Below, piece by piece: positions 52,789-62,033 of a stretch of DNA of 64,000 nt. The translations under genes were made by a program, and so were the position numbers. The notes beneath the pieces were generated by a model. The model saw only the letters and a list, made by a program, of their open reading frames with translations, was not told the origin of the DNA and did not search any database. The stretch's first letter is position 1. Each line of letters starts with the position of its first letter. Source of the DNA: Gammaproteobacteria bacterium (lineage in GTDB: Bacteria > Pseudomonadota > Gammaproteobacteria > Thiohalobacterales > Thiohalobacteraceae); contig JAHJQQ010000028.1 in NCBI GenBank assembly GCA_018819175.1, positions 1 to 64,000 of the forward strand, read 5' to 3'.

Positions 52789-53598
52789 TTAATCACCGTT
52801 CTTCTGATCGTCCTGTGACGGCGTGTCGCTCTTGGCGCGCCGATGCTGCCGCACACGCCATAACGTGATAATCGGGCCGGATAAGGCATAGGCAAGAAAA
52901 CCGAAGAACAGCATCTTGGGTGTATCGAGCGCTGTGAAGACCAGGATCAGCACGGCGAGAAGTAAAACAACGAAGGGTACCTTGTTGCGGAAATCCAATT
53001 CCTTGAAGCTGTAGTAGCGGAAGTTACTGACCATCAGCAACCCCGACAGCAGCGTCAACACCAAGCCCACCCACACGAAGCTGGAGCCCTCGGCGCCAAC
53101 GTCAGTGCCTACCCACACCAATCCAGCCACAACAGCTGCTGCCGACGGGCTGGGCAGCCCCTGGAAATAATGTTTGTCCGCCACATCCACCTGGGCATTA
53201 AAACGCGCCAGGCGTAACGCCCCGCAGGCGGCGTAGATGAAGGCGGTCAGCCAGCCGACTTTGGCCCAGAACCAACCGAATGCAGCCAATTCACTCAAGG
53301 CCCACTGAAACATGATCAGCGCCGGCGCCAGGCCGAAACACACCATATCGGACAGGCTGTCGTACTGCACACCAAATTCACTTTGGGTGTTGGTCAGTCG
53401 CGCCACACGACCATCGATACCATCCATGATCATGGCGATAAAGATCGCCATCGCCGCCAGCTCGTAACGTCCGCCTATGGCGGCGACGATGCCGTAAAAG
53501 CCCGAGAACAAGCCAGCGGTGGTAATCAGATTGGGCAGCAGATATATGCCGCGGCGGCGGGTTTTCGGGGAATGCTGTTCCAGATCCATCACGTCCAT
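52789..53598 (-). CDS. pssA: CDP-diacylglycerol-serine O-phosphatidyltransferase
   Basis: The ~269-residue inner-membrane enzyme makes phosphatidylserine. The CDP-alcohol phosphotransferase motif D-G-x2-A-R-x8-G-x3-D-x3-D is complete in DGIDGRVARLTNTQSEFG then QYDSLSD. About eight membrane segments are visible (LITTAGLFSGFYGIVAAIGG, LTAFIYAACGALRLARF, FVVLLLAVLILVFTALD). I choose ATG 53598 (MDVMDLEQ). It is the last gene of the ilvB-ilvH-ilvC-psd-pssA run, 63 bp after psd. Confidence 0.93.
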   Translation of the reverse strand: MDVMDLEQHSPKTRRRGIYLLPNLITTAGLFSGFYGIVAAIGGRYELAAMAIFIAMIMDGIDGRVARLTNTQSEFGVQYDSLSDMVCFGLAPALIMFQWALSELAAFGWFWAKVGWLTAFIYAACGALRLARFNAQVDVADKHYFQGLPSPSAAAVVAGLVWVGTDVGAEGSSFVWVGLVLTLLSGLLMVSNFRYYSFKELDFRNKVPFVVLLLAVLILVFTALDTPKMLFFGFLAYALSGPIITLWRVRQHRRAKSDTPSQDDQKNGD

Positions 53599-53661
53599 CC
53601 TGACGGGAATAACCGACACTGACGCAAGGGTGCGCGAAGGCTCGGCAAGTTGCAAGGTTCC

Positions 53662-54282
53662 CTATTTATGCACAAGCTGCGCGATGACATCGGCACCGGC
53701 ATGAACCCGTTCGCCTTCCTGCACTTTAATACGGCTGTTCAGCGGCAAATAGATATCGACCGTCGAACCCAGCGTGATAAATCCGCACCGCTGCCCTTGC
53801 CCAACCCGTTCTCCGAAGCGGACATAACAGCGCGGCGGATTTCGCAACGGCCCGCGATTCATGACAATCACCAGATCATCGCCCTCGTCGGTCTGCAAGC
53901 AGACACCATGCGGCAGGCCCGTCGGATCTGAACTGTCACGTTTAGGTTCGAGCATCTTGCCTTCGGCGGGACTGCGAGTGCTGTACACGCCATAAGGGTG
54001 CATTCGAATCGTGATCCGCCGGGCGTCCCGGTCGAGATAGGGATCGTTGCAGGTTTCGACCAGTGTGACCCGACCATCAGCGGGACTCACCACCGCCAGC
54101 GGCGCTGAAGGCACCGTGCGCGCCGGATCACGGAACAGAAACAACAGCAAGATGACCAGCGCCCACAGCGGCACCGACCACAGCCAGCCGATCTGGTAGA
54201 ACACGGTCGCAGCCGCACCGCCTACCAGGAACAGACTCAACCAACCTTCGCGGGCAATAAACGGATAACGGCTCGTGGCCAT
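53662..54282 (-). CDS. psd: Phosphatidylserine decarboxylase (short, PSD-A type)
   Basis: The 206-residue membrane-associated proenzyme converts phosphatidylserine to phosphatidylethanolamine. Two N-terminal membrane segments (LFLVGGAAATVFYQIGWLW, LWALVILLLFLF) are followed by FRDPARTVP, VVSPADGRV and MHPYGVYSTRSPAEG. The self-cleavage site is GFITLGSTVD, where the serine becomes the pyruvoyl group. The size is that of the short form. It lies between ilvC and pssA and so links branched-chain and phospholipid synthesis genes. Confidence 0.92.
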   Translation of the reverse strand: MATSRYPFIAREGWLSLFLVGGAAATVFYQIGWLWSVPLWALVILLLFLFRDPARTVPSAPLAVVSPADGRVTLVETCNDPYLDRDARRITIRMHPYGVYSTRSPAEGKMLEPKRDSSDPTGLPHGVCLQTDEGDDLVIVMNRGPLRNPPRCYVRFGERVGQGQRCGFITLGSTVDIYLPLNSRIKVQEGERVHAGADVIAQLVHK

Positions 54283-54332
54283 CGATAGAATCCAATCGGA
54301 GTGCGGCAGGGCCGCACCCCGAACAGTCAGAC

Positions 54333-55349
54333 TCAGTTACGGGTCTTGTCGACGATCTTGTTGGCCTTGATCCAAGGCATCATGCTGCGCAGACGCTCAC
54401 CGACCTCTTCGATCTGGTGGTCACGTCCGATGCGACGCTTCGCCTTGAGAGTCGCGGCACCGGCCTGATTTTCCAAAATGAATTCGCGCGCGAATTCACC
54501 GTTCTGGATTTCGGTGAGGATCTTCTTCATCTCGGCCTTGGTGTCGGCGGTAACAACGCGCGGACCGCGGGTGAGATCACCGTATTCGGCGGTATTGGAG
54601 ATGGAATAACGCATGTTGGCGATACCGCCTTCATACATCAGATCGACAATCAGCTTGAGCTCATGCAGACATTCGAAGTAGGCCATCTCCGGCGCATAAC
54701 CGGCCTCGACCAGCGTTTCAAAACCGGCCTGCACCAACGCGGTCGCACCACCACACAATACGGCCTGTTCACCGAACAGATCGGTCTCGGTCTCTTCTTT
54801 GAAGCTGGTCTCGATGATACCGGCGCGGCCACCACCATTCGCGGAAGCATAGGACAGCGCGATTTTCTTGGCCTTTCCGGAGGCATCCTGGAACACAGCA
54901 ATCAAGCTCGGCACACCGCCACCCTGAGTGTAGGTAGCACGCACCAGATGACCCGGACCCTTGGGTGCAATCATGATCACGTCGAGATCGGCACGCGGCA
55001 CGATCTGTTCGTAATGGATGTTGAAGCCATGCGCGAAGGCCAGAGTAGCGCCCTTCTTGATATTCGGCTCGATGACGTCGTCATAGAGTTTGCGCTGATG
55101 CTCATCAGGCGCCAGGATCATCACCACGTCGGCGCTTTTCACCGCAGCCGCGATATCCTTCACTTTCAGCTTGGCCTTTTTGGCCTTGGCTTCGGACGCC
55201 GAACCCGGACGCAGCGCGACGGTCACATCGACGCCGGATTCCTGCAGATTATTGGCATGCGCATGACCCTGCGAGCCGTAACCGACGATCGTCACCTTGC
55301 GCTTCTTGATCAGGGACAGGTCGCAGTCTTTGTCGTAATAGATGTTCAT
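54333..55349 (-). CDS. ilvC: Ketol-acid reductoisomerase
   Basis: The 338-residue class I enzyme catalyses the second step of valine and isoleucine synthesis. It starts MNIYYDKDCDLSLIKKRKV, has the NADPH-binding IVGYGSQGHAHANNL, ALRPGS specificity loop, MIAPKGPGHLVRATY and the metal-binding DLFGEQAVLCGG. I choose the second of two adjacent ATG codons (55349), giving the usual length. It follows ilvH on the minus strand with 123 bp between. Confidence 0.97.
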   Translation of the reverse strand: MNIYYDKDCDLSLIKKRKVTIVGYGSQGHAHANNLQESGVDVTVALRPGSASEAKAKKAKLKVKDIAAAVKSADVVMILAPDEHQRKLYDDVIEPNIKKGATLAFAHGFNIHYEQIVPRADLDVIMIAPKGPGHLVRATYTQGGGVPSLIAVFQDASGKAKKIALSYASANGGGRAGIIETSFKEETETDLFGEQAVLCGGATALVQAGFETLVEAGYAPEMAYFECLHELKLIVDLMYEGGIANMRYSISNTAEYGDLTRGPRVVTADTKAEMKKILTEIQNGEFAREFILENQAGAATLKAKRRIGRDHQIEEVGERLRSMMPWIKANKIVDKTRN

Positions 55350-55472
55350 CATGGTCGTAACTCCGAGAGGTCTAAAGTTCTTTTTGAAAAGAGACAAGTT
55401 GCAAGAGACAAGATACAAGTTAAAAAATGCGCACGATTTTACTTGTATCTTGTCTCTTGCACCTTGTATCTC

Positions 55473-55964
55473 CTATAACCGTAATGTCTTGTCGCCACGG
55501 GCGATACCGGATACGCCCGAGCGCACGACTTCCAGGATCAATGCTGGATCGACGGCCTGAATAAAGGCGTCCAGCTTCGCACCGGGGCCGGTCAATTCGA
55601 TGATGTAACTGGCGTCGGTTACATCAATGATGCGGCCACGGAAAATATCCGTTACCCGCTTCAGTTCTTCACGCATGCTGTTTTTGGCAATAACCTTCAT
55701 CAGCAGCATTTCGCGTTCGATATGCGGACCTTCGGTCATGTCCATCAGCTTCACAACATCGATCAGTTTGTTCAACTGCTTGGTGATCTGCTCGATAATC
55801 GATTCGGTACCCGTGGTCACGATCGTCATGCGCGATAACGAGGGATCTTCCGTCGGCGCCACCGTCAACGATTCGATATTGTAACCGCGCGCAGAGAACA
55901 GCCCGGCCACGCGCGACAGCGCACCCGCCTCGTTCTCAACCAAAATAGAAATAATATGCCGCAT
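55473..55964 (-). CDS. ilvH: Acetolactate synthase regulatory subunit
   Basis: The 163-residue protein carries the valine-binding ACT domain (ISILVENEAGALSRVAGLFSARGYNIESL) and a C-terminal ACT-like domain (RGRIIDVTDASYIIELTG). It regulates IlvB. The length is that of IlvH/IlvN small subunits. A 133-bp spacer with a GAAGGCGCATAAGGCGC palindrome separates it from ilvB. Confidence 0.95.
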   Translation of the reverse strand: MRHIISILVENEAGALSRVAGLFSARGYNIESLTVAPTEDPSLSRMTIVTTGTESIIEQITKQLNKLIDVVKLMDMTEGPHIEREMLLMKVIAKNSMREELKRVTDIFRGRIIDVTDASYIIELTGPGAKLDAFIQAVDPALILEVVRSGVSGIARGDKTLRL

Positions 55965-55984
55965 GCCGTTCTCTATTTAAAAAG

Positions 55985-56092
55985 CCCAAACACGAAGGCG
56001 CATAAGGCGCACTAAGGAAACCCTATCGGGAGCAAACACATCAAACCAACAATGGATTTACCTTTGCGCGCCTTGTTCGCCTTCGTGTTGAA
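55985..56092. repeat. Inverted repeat AACACGAAGGCGCATAAGG between ilvB and ilvH
   Basis: AACACGAAGGCGCATAAGGCG at 55990 and a facing GCGCGCCTTGTTCGCCTTCG near 56066. It is the same family as 41055-41225. Confidence 0.55.
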
Positions 56093-56097
56093 AAAAA

Positions 56098-57846
56098 TCA
56101 AATCAAAATCATCTCATTCTGACCCGCGCCGGCCGGGATCATCGGGTAAACGTTTTCGTGCTGATCAGTAATGAAGTCCAGGAACACCACGCGATCGCGC
56201 ACCTTCATGGCTTCGATCAGCGCGCCTTCGACGTCGCCCGGTTTTTCGATCTTCATACCGGCGTGGCCATAACTCTCGGCCAGTTTCACGAAGTCAGGCA
56301 GGGATTCCATGTACGACATGGCATAGCGCTTCTGATAGAAGAACTCCTGCCACTGCCGCACCATGCCCAGATAACGGTTGTTCAGATTGATGATCTTCAC
56401 CGGCAAAGCATACTGCCGACAGGTCGACAGCTCCTGAATGCACATCTGGATGCTGCCTTCACCGGTGATGCAACACACGGTCTCATCCGGATGGGCCAGC
56501 TGCACGCCCATGGCTGCGGGAAAACCGAAGCCCATGGTGCCCAACCCACCCGAGTTGATCCAGCGCCGCGGCTTATCGAACTTATAGAACTGCGCGGCCC
56601 ACATCTGGTGTTGACCCACATCGGAGGTGACGTAGGCATCGCCTTTTGTGATCCTGTACAGTGTCTCGACCACATACTGCGGCTTGATGATTTCGCTGGT
56701 GCGATCAAACTTCAGGCAGTCCATGCCACGCCATTCGTTGATCTGCTTCCACCACTCCTTGAGTGCCTCAGGATCAGGACGCTCGTTGCTGTCCTTGACC
56801 ATCTTGATCATCTGCTTGAGCACGTTGTCCACGCCACCGACGATGGGCACGTCCACTTTCACATTCTTGGAAATGGAGGCCGGATCGACGTCGACATGGA
56901 TGATCTTGGCGGTCGGGCAGAATTTTTCGATATTGCCGGTCACACGGTCGTCAAAGCGCGCACCGATAGCGATCAGCACATCGCAGTTGTGCATGCCCAT
57001 GTTGGCTTCGTAGGTGCCATGCATACCGAGCATGCCGACAAACAGCGGATCGGTCGCCGGATACGCGCCGAGTCCCATCAGCGTGTTGGTGATGGGGAAA
57101 TTCATCAGCCGGGCGAACTCGGTCAGCGGCTTTGATGCGTTGTCCAGGATCACGCCACCGCCGGTGTACAGCATCGGTCGCTTGGCGGTCATGATCAGGT
57201 CCACGGCCTTCTTGATCTGGCCACTGTGTCCCTTCACCACCGGATTGTACGAACGCATGCTGACGCGCTTCGGATAGCTGTACTCACAACGATGCGCCGA
57301 CACGTCTTTAGGAATATCCACGACCACCGGACCAGGGCGGCCCGTGGTGGCGACATAGAAGGCTTTTTTGATGGTCTCGGCGAGATCGTGCACATCCTTC
57401 ACCAGGAAGTTGTGCTTCACGCAGGGACGGGTGATACCGATGTTGTCGACTTCCTGGAAGGCATCATTGCCGATCAGCGCCGTCGGCACCTGACCGGTGA
57501 ACACCACCATGGGAATGGAATCCATATAGGCCGTCGCGATGCCGGTCACGGCATTGGTCGCGCCCGGACCAGAGGTCACCAGCACGCAGCCGGGACGCCC
57601 CGTGGAGCGCGCATAACCGTCGGCGGCATGGGTCGCGGCCTGTTCGTGGCGCACCAGGATGTGTTTGACCTTGTCCTGCTGATACAGCGCGTCATAGATG
57701 TGCAGGACCGCGCCACCCGGATAGCCGAACAGAAACTCCACGCCTTCTTCCTGCAAACAGCGGACGAAGATTTCGGCACCGGTCAATTCCACGAGCAGTC
57801 TCTCCTGCGAACCTGTAGTAACGGGAACCTGATCCCGCGAAGTCAT
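56098..57846 (-). CDS. ilvB: Acetolactate synthase large subunit
   Basis: The 582-residue ThDP enzyme forms acetolactate from pyruvate. The catalytic glutamate region is LVRHEQAATHAADGYAR, followed by VCVLVTSGPGATNAVTGI-like residues, the FAD-binding central domain, and the ThDP/Mg motif GEGSIQMCIQELST ... NNRYLGMVRQW. The variant GEGS instead of GDGS is usual in gammaproteobacterial IlvI-type proteins. It heads the ilvB-ilvH-ilvC-psd-pssA run and is preceded within 12-40 bp by a terminator-like hairpin. Confidence 0.96.
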   Translation of the reverse strand: MTSRDQVPVTTGSQERLLVELTGAEIFVRCLQEEGVEFLFGYPGGAVLHIYDALYQQDKVKHILVRHEQAATHAADGYARSTGRPGCVLVTSGPGATNAVTGIATAYMDSIPMVVFTGQVPTALIGNDAFQEVDNIGITRPCVKHNFLVKDVHDLAETIKKAFYVATTGRPGPVVVDIPKDVSAHRCEYSYPKRVSMRSYNPVVKGHSGQIKKAVDLIMTAKRPMLYTGGGVILDNASKPLTEFARLMNFPITNTLMGLGAYPATDPLFVGMLGMHGTYEANMGMHNCDVLIAIGARFDDRVTGNIEKFCPTAKIIHVDVDPASISKNVKVDVPIVGGVDNVLKQMIKMVKDSNERPDPEALKEWWKQINEWRGMDCLKFDRTSEIIKPQYVVETLYRITKGDAYVTSDVGQHQMWAAQFYKFDKPRRWINSGGLGTMGFGFPAAMGVQLAHPDETVCCITGEGSIQMCIQELSTCRQYALPVKIINLNNRYLGMVRQWQEFFYQKRYAMSYMESLPDFVKLAESYGHAGMKIEKPGDVEGALIEAMKVRDRVVFLDFITDQHENVYPMIPAGAGQNEMILI

Positions 57847-57857
57847 TGTGGGTAAAC

Positions 57858-57900
57858 AAAAATGCCCGCTAAACGGGCCCGCCGCCCGTCTCGGGCAGAA
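57858..57900 (-). terminator. Attenuator-like terminator just before ilvB
   Basis: The minus strand reads GCCCGAGACGGGC, then GGCCCGTTTAGCGGGC followed by ATTTTTGTTT and, soon after, the ilvB ATG. Segments 1:2 and 3:4 can pair, or 2:3 as an alternative, as in amino-acid attenuators. The position in front of the gene argues for regulated readthrough. Confidence 0.6.
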
Positions 57901-57952
57901 CGCGGAAAGCTACGTATATTAGCCGTCGAGGTCAAGGGATACCAGATGATTT

Positions 57953-58190
57953 CCGCCGTGCTCGGACAAGTTCTGCGCCGGCTGACTGCTAAGGGGGAGA
58001 AAAACCTCCCCCCCCTAGCAACCCCCCAGAGCAATTCCATACCGCCGTGCTCGAACAAGTTCTGCGCCGGCTGACTGCTAGGGGGGAGAAACGCCTCCCC
58101 CCTAGCTACCCCCCAGAATGCAGACCCACCCTGCCCGGGGACTCATCCAGAGGCTGACTATCTGGGAGGGAGAAGTGTTTCACCAGACAC
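57953..58190. repeat. Three tandem ~89 bp hairpin repeats upstream of ilvB
   Basis: Units begin CCGCCGTGCTCGGACAAGTT (57953) and CCGCCGTGCTCGAACAAGTT (58042). A diverged third unit (GGCTGACTATCTGGGAGGGAG) starts near 58153. Each holds GGCTGACTGCTAAGGGGGAG followed by a matching CTCCCCCC and CTAGC, so each can fold into a strong hairpin. Together with the terminator they fill the 57847-58316 gap between divergent genes. Confidence 0.65.
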
Positions 58191-58316
58191 TCCCCAAATA
58201 CAGATCTGCTCCGCGGGACAGGCAACGGATCACAAACCAACGCGCCCGCGCTTGTCCGCCGCACCCTTGGGCACGTAAGCTAACCGACAACATTCCTACT
58301 ATAAGGGGTAACAGCC

Positions 58317-58772
58317 ATGCTGCATGCAAACCGGGGTTGGTGGGTCCTAGTCGGCTGGCTCGCCGTCGTCGGGCTGACCCAGGCCGCGATGTACAAATGG
58401 GTCGATGACCAGGGCGTAACCCAATATACCCAGTACCCGCCCCCCGACCGCAAGACCGAGGTGATGGTACCGCCGCCCCCGCCCGCCGAAGATCCGGAAG
58501 GCGCTCAGAAAAAGCTCGAGGCAACCCTGCAGAAGCTCGATGAGGAGCGCAAGGCCAAAGCCACTGCCGCAGAGGAGTCGCAGAAGACCGCCGACGAGGC
58601 CAAACAGCGTCAGACGATTTGCCAGGCCGCACGCGACAATCTGGAGAAGCTGACCACGGGTGGCCGGCGGCGCGTTATCGGGCCAGACGGTGTTGCAACG
58701 TATCTACCGGAAGAAGAACGTCAGCAGAAAATCACCGAGGCCAAAGAGGCCGTCAAGAAACACTGCGACTGA
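58317..58772 (+). CDS. DUF4124 periplasmic protein
   Basis: The 151-residue protein begins with a signal peptide (WWVLVGWLAVVGLTQAA) and the short DUF4124 module MYKWVDDQGVTQYTQYPP. A proline run (PPPPPAED) and a long Lys/Glu/Ala-rich coiled coil (residues ~60-110) follow. Two cysteines (TICQAARDN and the C-terminal HCD) may pair. Function is unknown. It is divergent from ilvB and 18 bp ahead of the MIF-like gene. Confidence 0.85.
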   Translation: MLHANRGWWVLVGWLAVVGLTQAAMYKWVDDQGVTQYTQYPPPDRKTEVMVPPPPPAEDPEGAQKKLEATLQKLDEERKAKATAAEESQKTADEAKQRQTICQAARDNLEKLTTGGRRRVIGPDGVATYLPEEERQQKITEAKEAVKKHCD

Positions 58773-58790
58773 ACGTATTGGAGAGCATTC

Positions 58791-59135
58791 ATGCCGTTGC
58801 TCAAGATTCAGACCAACCAGACTCTCAGCGCGGATCAGCAACAGGCACTGATTCGCGCCGCCTCGCAGCAGGTTGCCACGCTGTTAGGCAAACCGGAGCG
58901 CTACGTCATGGTCAGTCTGGAACATAATCCGGCCATGCTATTCGCCGGCAGCGATGCCCCGCTGGCTTATCTGGAGTTGAAAAGCATCGGCCTGCCGACC
59001 GCCAAGACCGGTGAACTCTCCAAAGCACTCTGCACCACTCTCCATCAGACACTGAATATCGATCTCGACCGTATCTACATAGAATTTGCCGACGCAGAAC
59101 GCACGCAGTGGGGCTGGAATGGCGGGACTTTTTAG
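58791..59135 (+). CDS. MIF/phenylpyruvate tautomerase-like protein
   Basis: The 114-residue protein is a full-length MIF-family member. The catalytic proline follows Met (MPLLKIQTN), and MVSLEHNPAMLFAGSD, LAYLELKSIG and DRIYIEFAD match the family fold. These trimeric enzymes tautomerise keto-enol substrates; the natural substrate in bacteria is uncertain. A GGAGAGC ribosome-binding sequence precedes it. Confidence 0.88.
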   Translation: MPLLKIQTNQTLSADQQQALIRAASQQVATLLGKPERYVMVSLEHNPAMLFAGSDAPLAYLELKSIGLPTAKTGELSKALCTTLHQTLNIDLDRIYIEFADAERTQWGWNGGTF

Positions 59136-59353
59136 GGAACCTCGAGTATTCAGCATTTCATCTGTATCACACATTATTGAGCGTTACCTGATTGTGTGAC
59201 CGATTATCCGTAGCCCGGATGCAGGCCGTAAGGCCGGAATCCGGGGTATAACCGCTGTTTCCCCGGATTCCGCTTCGCTTCATCCGGGCTACCCCGTGGC
59301 ATCTGATCACGTAAACATCAATTAAGTCATGCTCAATAATCAGGGGCTCCATT
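59135..59353. repeat. MITE-like element, family B, with REP-type core
   Basis: Ends AGGGAACCTCGAGTATTCAG and ATGCTCAATAATCAGGGGCTCC are imperfect inverted repeats of the family B type. The core has GTAGCCCGGATGCAGGCC facing GGATTCCGCTTCGCTTCATC, the same motif found inside family A. It lies between the MIF-like gene and proS. Confidence 0.65.
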
Positions 59354-59448
59354 AAACCTTCACGCCACCCAACGGCGGCGCACATAGCCCCTCACCGCGC
59401 ATTCCTTTAAACTCCGCCCAATCCAAACCGACACGAATCTGACTCATC

Positions 59449-61146
59449 ATGCGCACATCCCGTTTCCCGCTTTACACCTTGAAAGAAGTTCCCTCCGACG
59501 CCGAGGTGATCAGCCACAAACTCATGCTGCGCGCCGGCATGATCCGCAAGGTCGCGGCCGGCGTGTACAACTGGCTGCCGCTGGGCCTGCGCGTGTTGCG
59601 CAAGGTCGAGACCATTGTGCGCGAGGAAATGAACAACGCCGGCGCGCTCGAAGTGCTGATGCCCTCGGTACAGCCGGCCGAGCTGTGGCAGGAATCCGGA
59701 CGCTGGGCGAAATACGGCCCCGAGCTGTTGCGCATCAAGGACCGGCACGACCGCGAGTTCTGTTACGGCCCGACCCATGAAGAGATCATCACCGATCTGG
59801 CACGACGCGAGCTGCGAAGTTACAAACAGCTGCCGATCAATTTCTATCAGATCCAGACCAAGTTCCGCGACGAAGTGCGGCCACGATTCGGCGTGATGCG
59901 CGCCCGCGAATTCCTGATGAAGGATGCCTACTCCTTCCATATCGATCAGGCCTCGCTCAGTGAAACCTATCAGGTGATGTTCGATACCTATTCGCGCATC
60001 TTCACCCGTCTTGGCCTGAAATTCCGCCCGGTCAATGCCGACACCGGCTCGATCGGCGGTGCCGTATCGCATGAATTCCATGTGCTGGCCGATTCCGGCG
60101 AAGACGCCATCGCCTTTTCGGATGCCGGCGATTACGCCGCCAATGTCGAACTGGCCGAAGCCGTCGCGCCTGCCGGCACACGTCCTGCGCCGACACAGGC
60201 ACTGACCAAGGTTGCCACACCTGGCATGCACAGCATCGATGAAGTCAGCGCCTTCCTGAAAATCGCACCGGCGCAATGCGCCAAAACATTGCTGGTTCAG
60301 GGCGCCGAGGAAGGTACGGTCGTGGCTCTGGTACTGCGCGGCGATCACGAACTCAATACCATCAAGGCGGAAAAACACCCTGCCGTGTTCAGCCCATTCA
60401 CCTTCGCTACGGATACTCAAGTCAAAGCCGCGAGTGGCGCAGCGCCCGGCTCAGTGGGACCGGTCGGACTGAAAATCAGCGTCATTGTCGATCGCGCCGC
60501 CGCGCATCTCGCAGACTTTGTCTGTGGCGCCAATGAGGACGGCCAGCATCTCACCGGCGTGAACTGGGGACGCGATCTGCCTGAACCAACCGTCGCCGAT
60601 CTGCGTAATGTGCAACCCGGCGATCCGAGTCCGGACGGCAAAGGCACATTGTCGATCGCACGCGGCATCGAGGTCGGGCATGTGTTCCAACTCGGCACCA
60701 AATACAGCGAGGCCCTGAAGGCCACCGTGCTCGACGAGAGCGGCCGTGAATCGGTCATGCTCATGGGCTGCTACGGCATCGGCGTCTCGCGTATCGTGGC
60801 CTCCGCCATCGAACAGAATAACGATGACAAAGGCATCAACTGGCCGGAGCCCATCGCACCCTTCCGCGTTGCCCTGTTGCCGATGGGCATGAAAAAATCC
60901 TATCGGGTTGCCGAGGCCTGCGAAAAACTCTATGCGGAATTCCAGGCCGCCGGTATCGACGTGCTGTTCGATGACCGCGACGCTCGCCCCGGCGTGATGT
61001 TTGCCGATATGGAACTGATCGGTATCCCACATCGCGTAGTGGTCGGCGAGAAGAATCTCGATGCCGGCGTGGTGGAATACAAATGCGGCCGCGCGACCGA
61101 TGCGGAGCTGGTGCCGATGGATCAGATTGTCGCGCGACTCAAGTAG
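59449..61146 (+). CDS. proS: Prolyl-tRNA synthetase
   Basis: The 565-residue class II enzyme charges tRNA-Pro. It is the bacterial type with the INS editing domain inserted (~residues 220-385) between motifs 2 and 3. Motif 1 includes GVYNWLPLGLRVLRKVE, motif 2 is FRDEVRPRFGVMRAREFLMKD and motif 3 is GCYGIGVSRIVAS. The C-terminal anticodon-binding domain follows. The length is typical. Confidence 0.97.
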   Translation: MRTSRFPLYTLKEVPSDAEVISHKLMLRAGMIRKVAAGVYNWLPLGLRVLRKVETIVREEMNNAGALEVLMPSVQPAELWQESGRWAKYGPELLRIKDRHDREFCYGPTHEEIITDLARRELRSYKQLPINFYQIQTKFRDEVRPRFGVMRAREFLMKDAYSFHIDQASLSETYQVMFDTYSRIFTRLGLKFRPVNADTGSIGGAVSHEFHVLADSGEDAIAFSDAGDYAANVELAEAVAPAGTRPAPTQALTKVATPGMHSIDEVSAFLKIAPAQCAKTLLVQGAEEGTVVALVLRGDHELNTIKAEKHPAVFSPFTFATDTQVKAASGAAPGSVGPVGLKISVIVDRAAAHLADFVCGANEDGQHLTGVNWGRDLPEPTVADLRNVQPGDPSPDGKGTLSIARGIEVGHVFQLGTKYSEALKATVLDESGRESVMLMGCYGIGVSRIVASAIEQNNDDKGINWPEPIAPFRVALLPMGMKKSYRVAEACEKLYAEFQAAGIDVLFDDRDARPGVMFADMELIGIPHRVVVGEKNLDAGVVEYKCGRATDAELVPMDQIVARLK

Positions 61147-61159
61147 CGCGCGACTACGG

Positions 61160-61370
61160 TCGACTACAACCCGTAGGGCGCAATAGCGTAGCGTATTGCG
61201 CCGCATGTTTTATTAACGACAATATCCAGATTCAGTCTCCGGACACCAAGAAAAGGAGCGTCCCTTCTCCCCTAGGGAGAAGGCCAGGATGAGGGCGTTT
61301 TTATTCGTGCAGTTGGTTATTTTGATCCCCTCACCCCAACCCTCTCCCAGAAGGGAGAGGGAGTTTGTGG
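61160..61370. repeat. TAGGGCGCAATAGCG and CCTCTCCC palindromes
   Basis: CGTAGGGCGCAATAGCGTAG with CGTATTGCGCC (about 61171-61203) and a CCCTTCTCCC...GAGAAGG / CCCTCTCCC...GGGAGAGGG block fill the spacer before the lytic transglycosylase gene. No gene was found in it. Confidence 0.55.
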
Positions 61371-61409
61371 AACAGCAGTGGATTCAAATCGAACGATAAC
61401 GACATAGAC

Positions 61410-62012
61410 ATGAATCTGACCACTCTCCACTTTCTGGTGAATATCCTACCGCGTGGCATAAGCATTATGCTGCTGGTGCTAGCCAGTACCGCCCACGCCG
61501 CCGTGCAGGAACGTCCAGACAGCGAAGACCGCGCGCTGTTGACCCGAGCCATTACCAGCGCGAACAGTTTCGACGACCGCTTCGATGCGGAAGTCTGGCT
61601 GACCGATATGGCGAACCGGCTGAGTCGCTGGGATGAGATACCGACCAATGAACGTGTGTTCATTCTGAAAACCGTACATCAGGAGGCGACGCATGCCGGA
61701 TTGACGCCTGAATTGGTGTTGTCGGTGATGCAGGTTGAAAGCAACTTCGACCGCTACGCCATCTCCTCCGCCGGCGCGCGCGGATTGATGCAGGTGATGC
61801 CGTTCTGGTTGGACGAACTTGAACGTCCCGACGATGACCTGTTCGACATCCGCACTAACATCCGCTTTGGCTGCACCATTCTCAAGCACTATCTTGACCG
61901 CGAAAAAGGCAACCACGCCCGCGCGCTGGCGCGCTACAACGGCAGCCTCGGCCAACTCTGGTATCCGAAGAAAGTATTCGATGCCATGCGCAAACGTTGG
62001 TATTTACAATAA
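61410..62012 (+). CDS. Lytic transglycosylase, SLT family
   Basis: The 200-residue exported protein has a signal peptide (GISIMLLVLASTAHA) and a C-terminal soluble lytic transglycosylase domain: VLSVMQVESNFDRYAISSAG with the catalytic Glu, RGLMQVMPFW and ALARYNGSLG. It cleaves peptidoglycan glycan chains. It is short, close to the MltC/EmtA-like single-domain forms. I choose ATG 61410 (MNLTTLHF), which starts the signal region. Confidence 0.87.
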   Translation: MNLTTLHFLVNILPRGISIMLLVLASTAHAAVQERPDSEDRALLTRAITSANSFDDRFDAEVWLTDMANRLSRWDEIPTNERVFILKTVHQEATHAGLTPELVLSVMQVESNFDRYAISSAGARGLMQVMPFWLDELERPDDDLFDIRTNIRFGCTILKHYLDREKGNHARALARYNGSLGQLWYPKKVFDAMRKRWYLQ

Positions 62013-62033
62013 ACATAGGGGCTAGCAGCTAGA

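Noticed and set aside
54417..55478. 353-codon plus-strand frame
   Set aside because: It is the mirror of ilvC codon structure; ilvC is unmistakable on the other strand.
57843..58058. 71-codon minus-strand frame ending at the ilvB start, as a possible leader peptide
   Set aside because: It lacks runs of Val, Leu or Ile codons and spans the hairpin repeats, so it does not look like an ilv leader.
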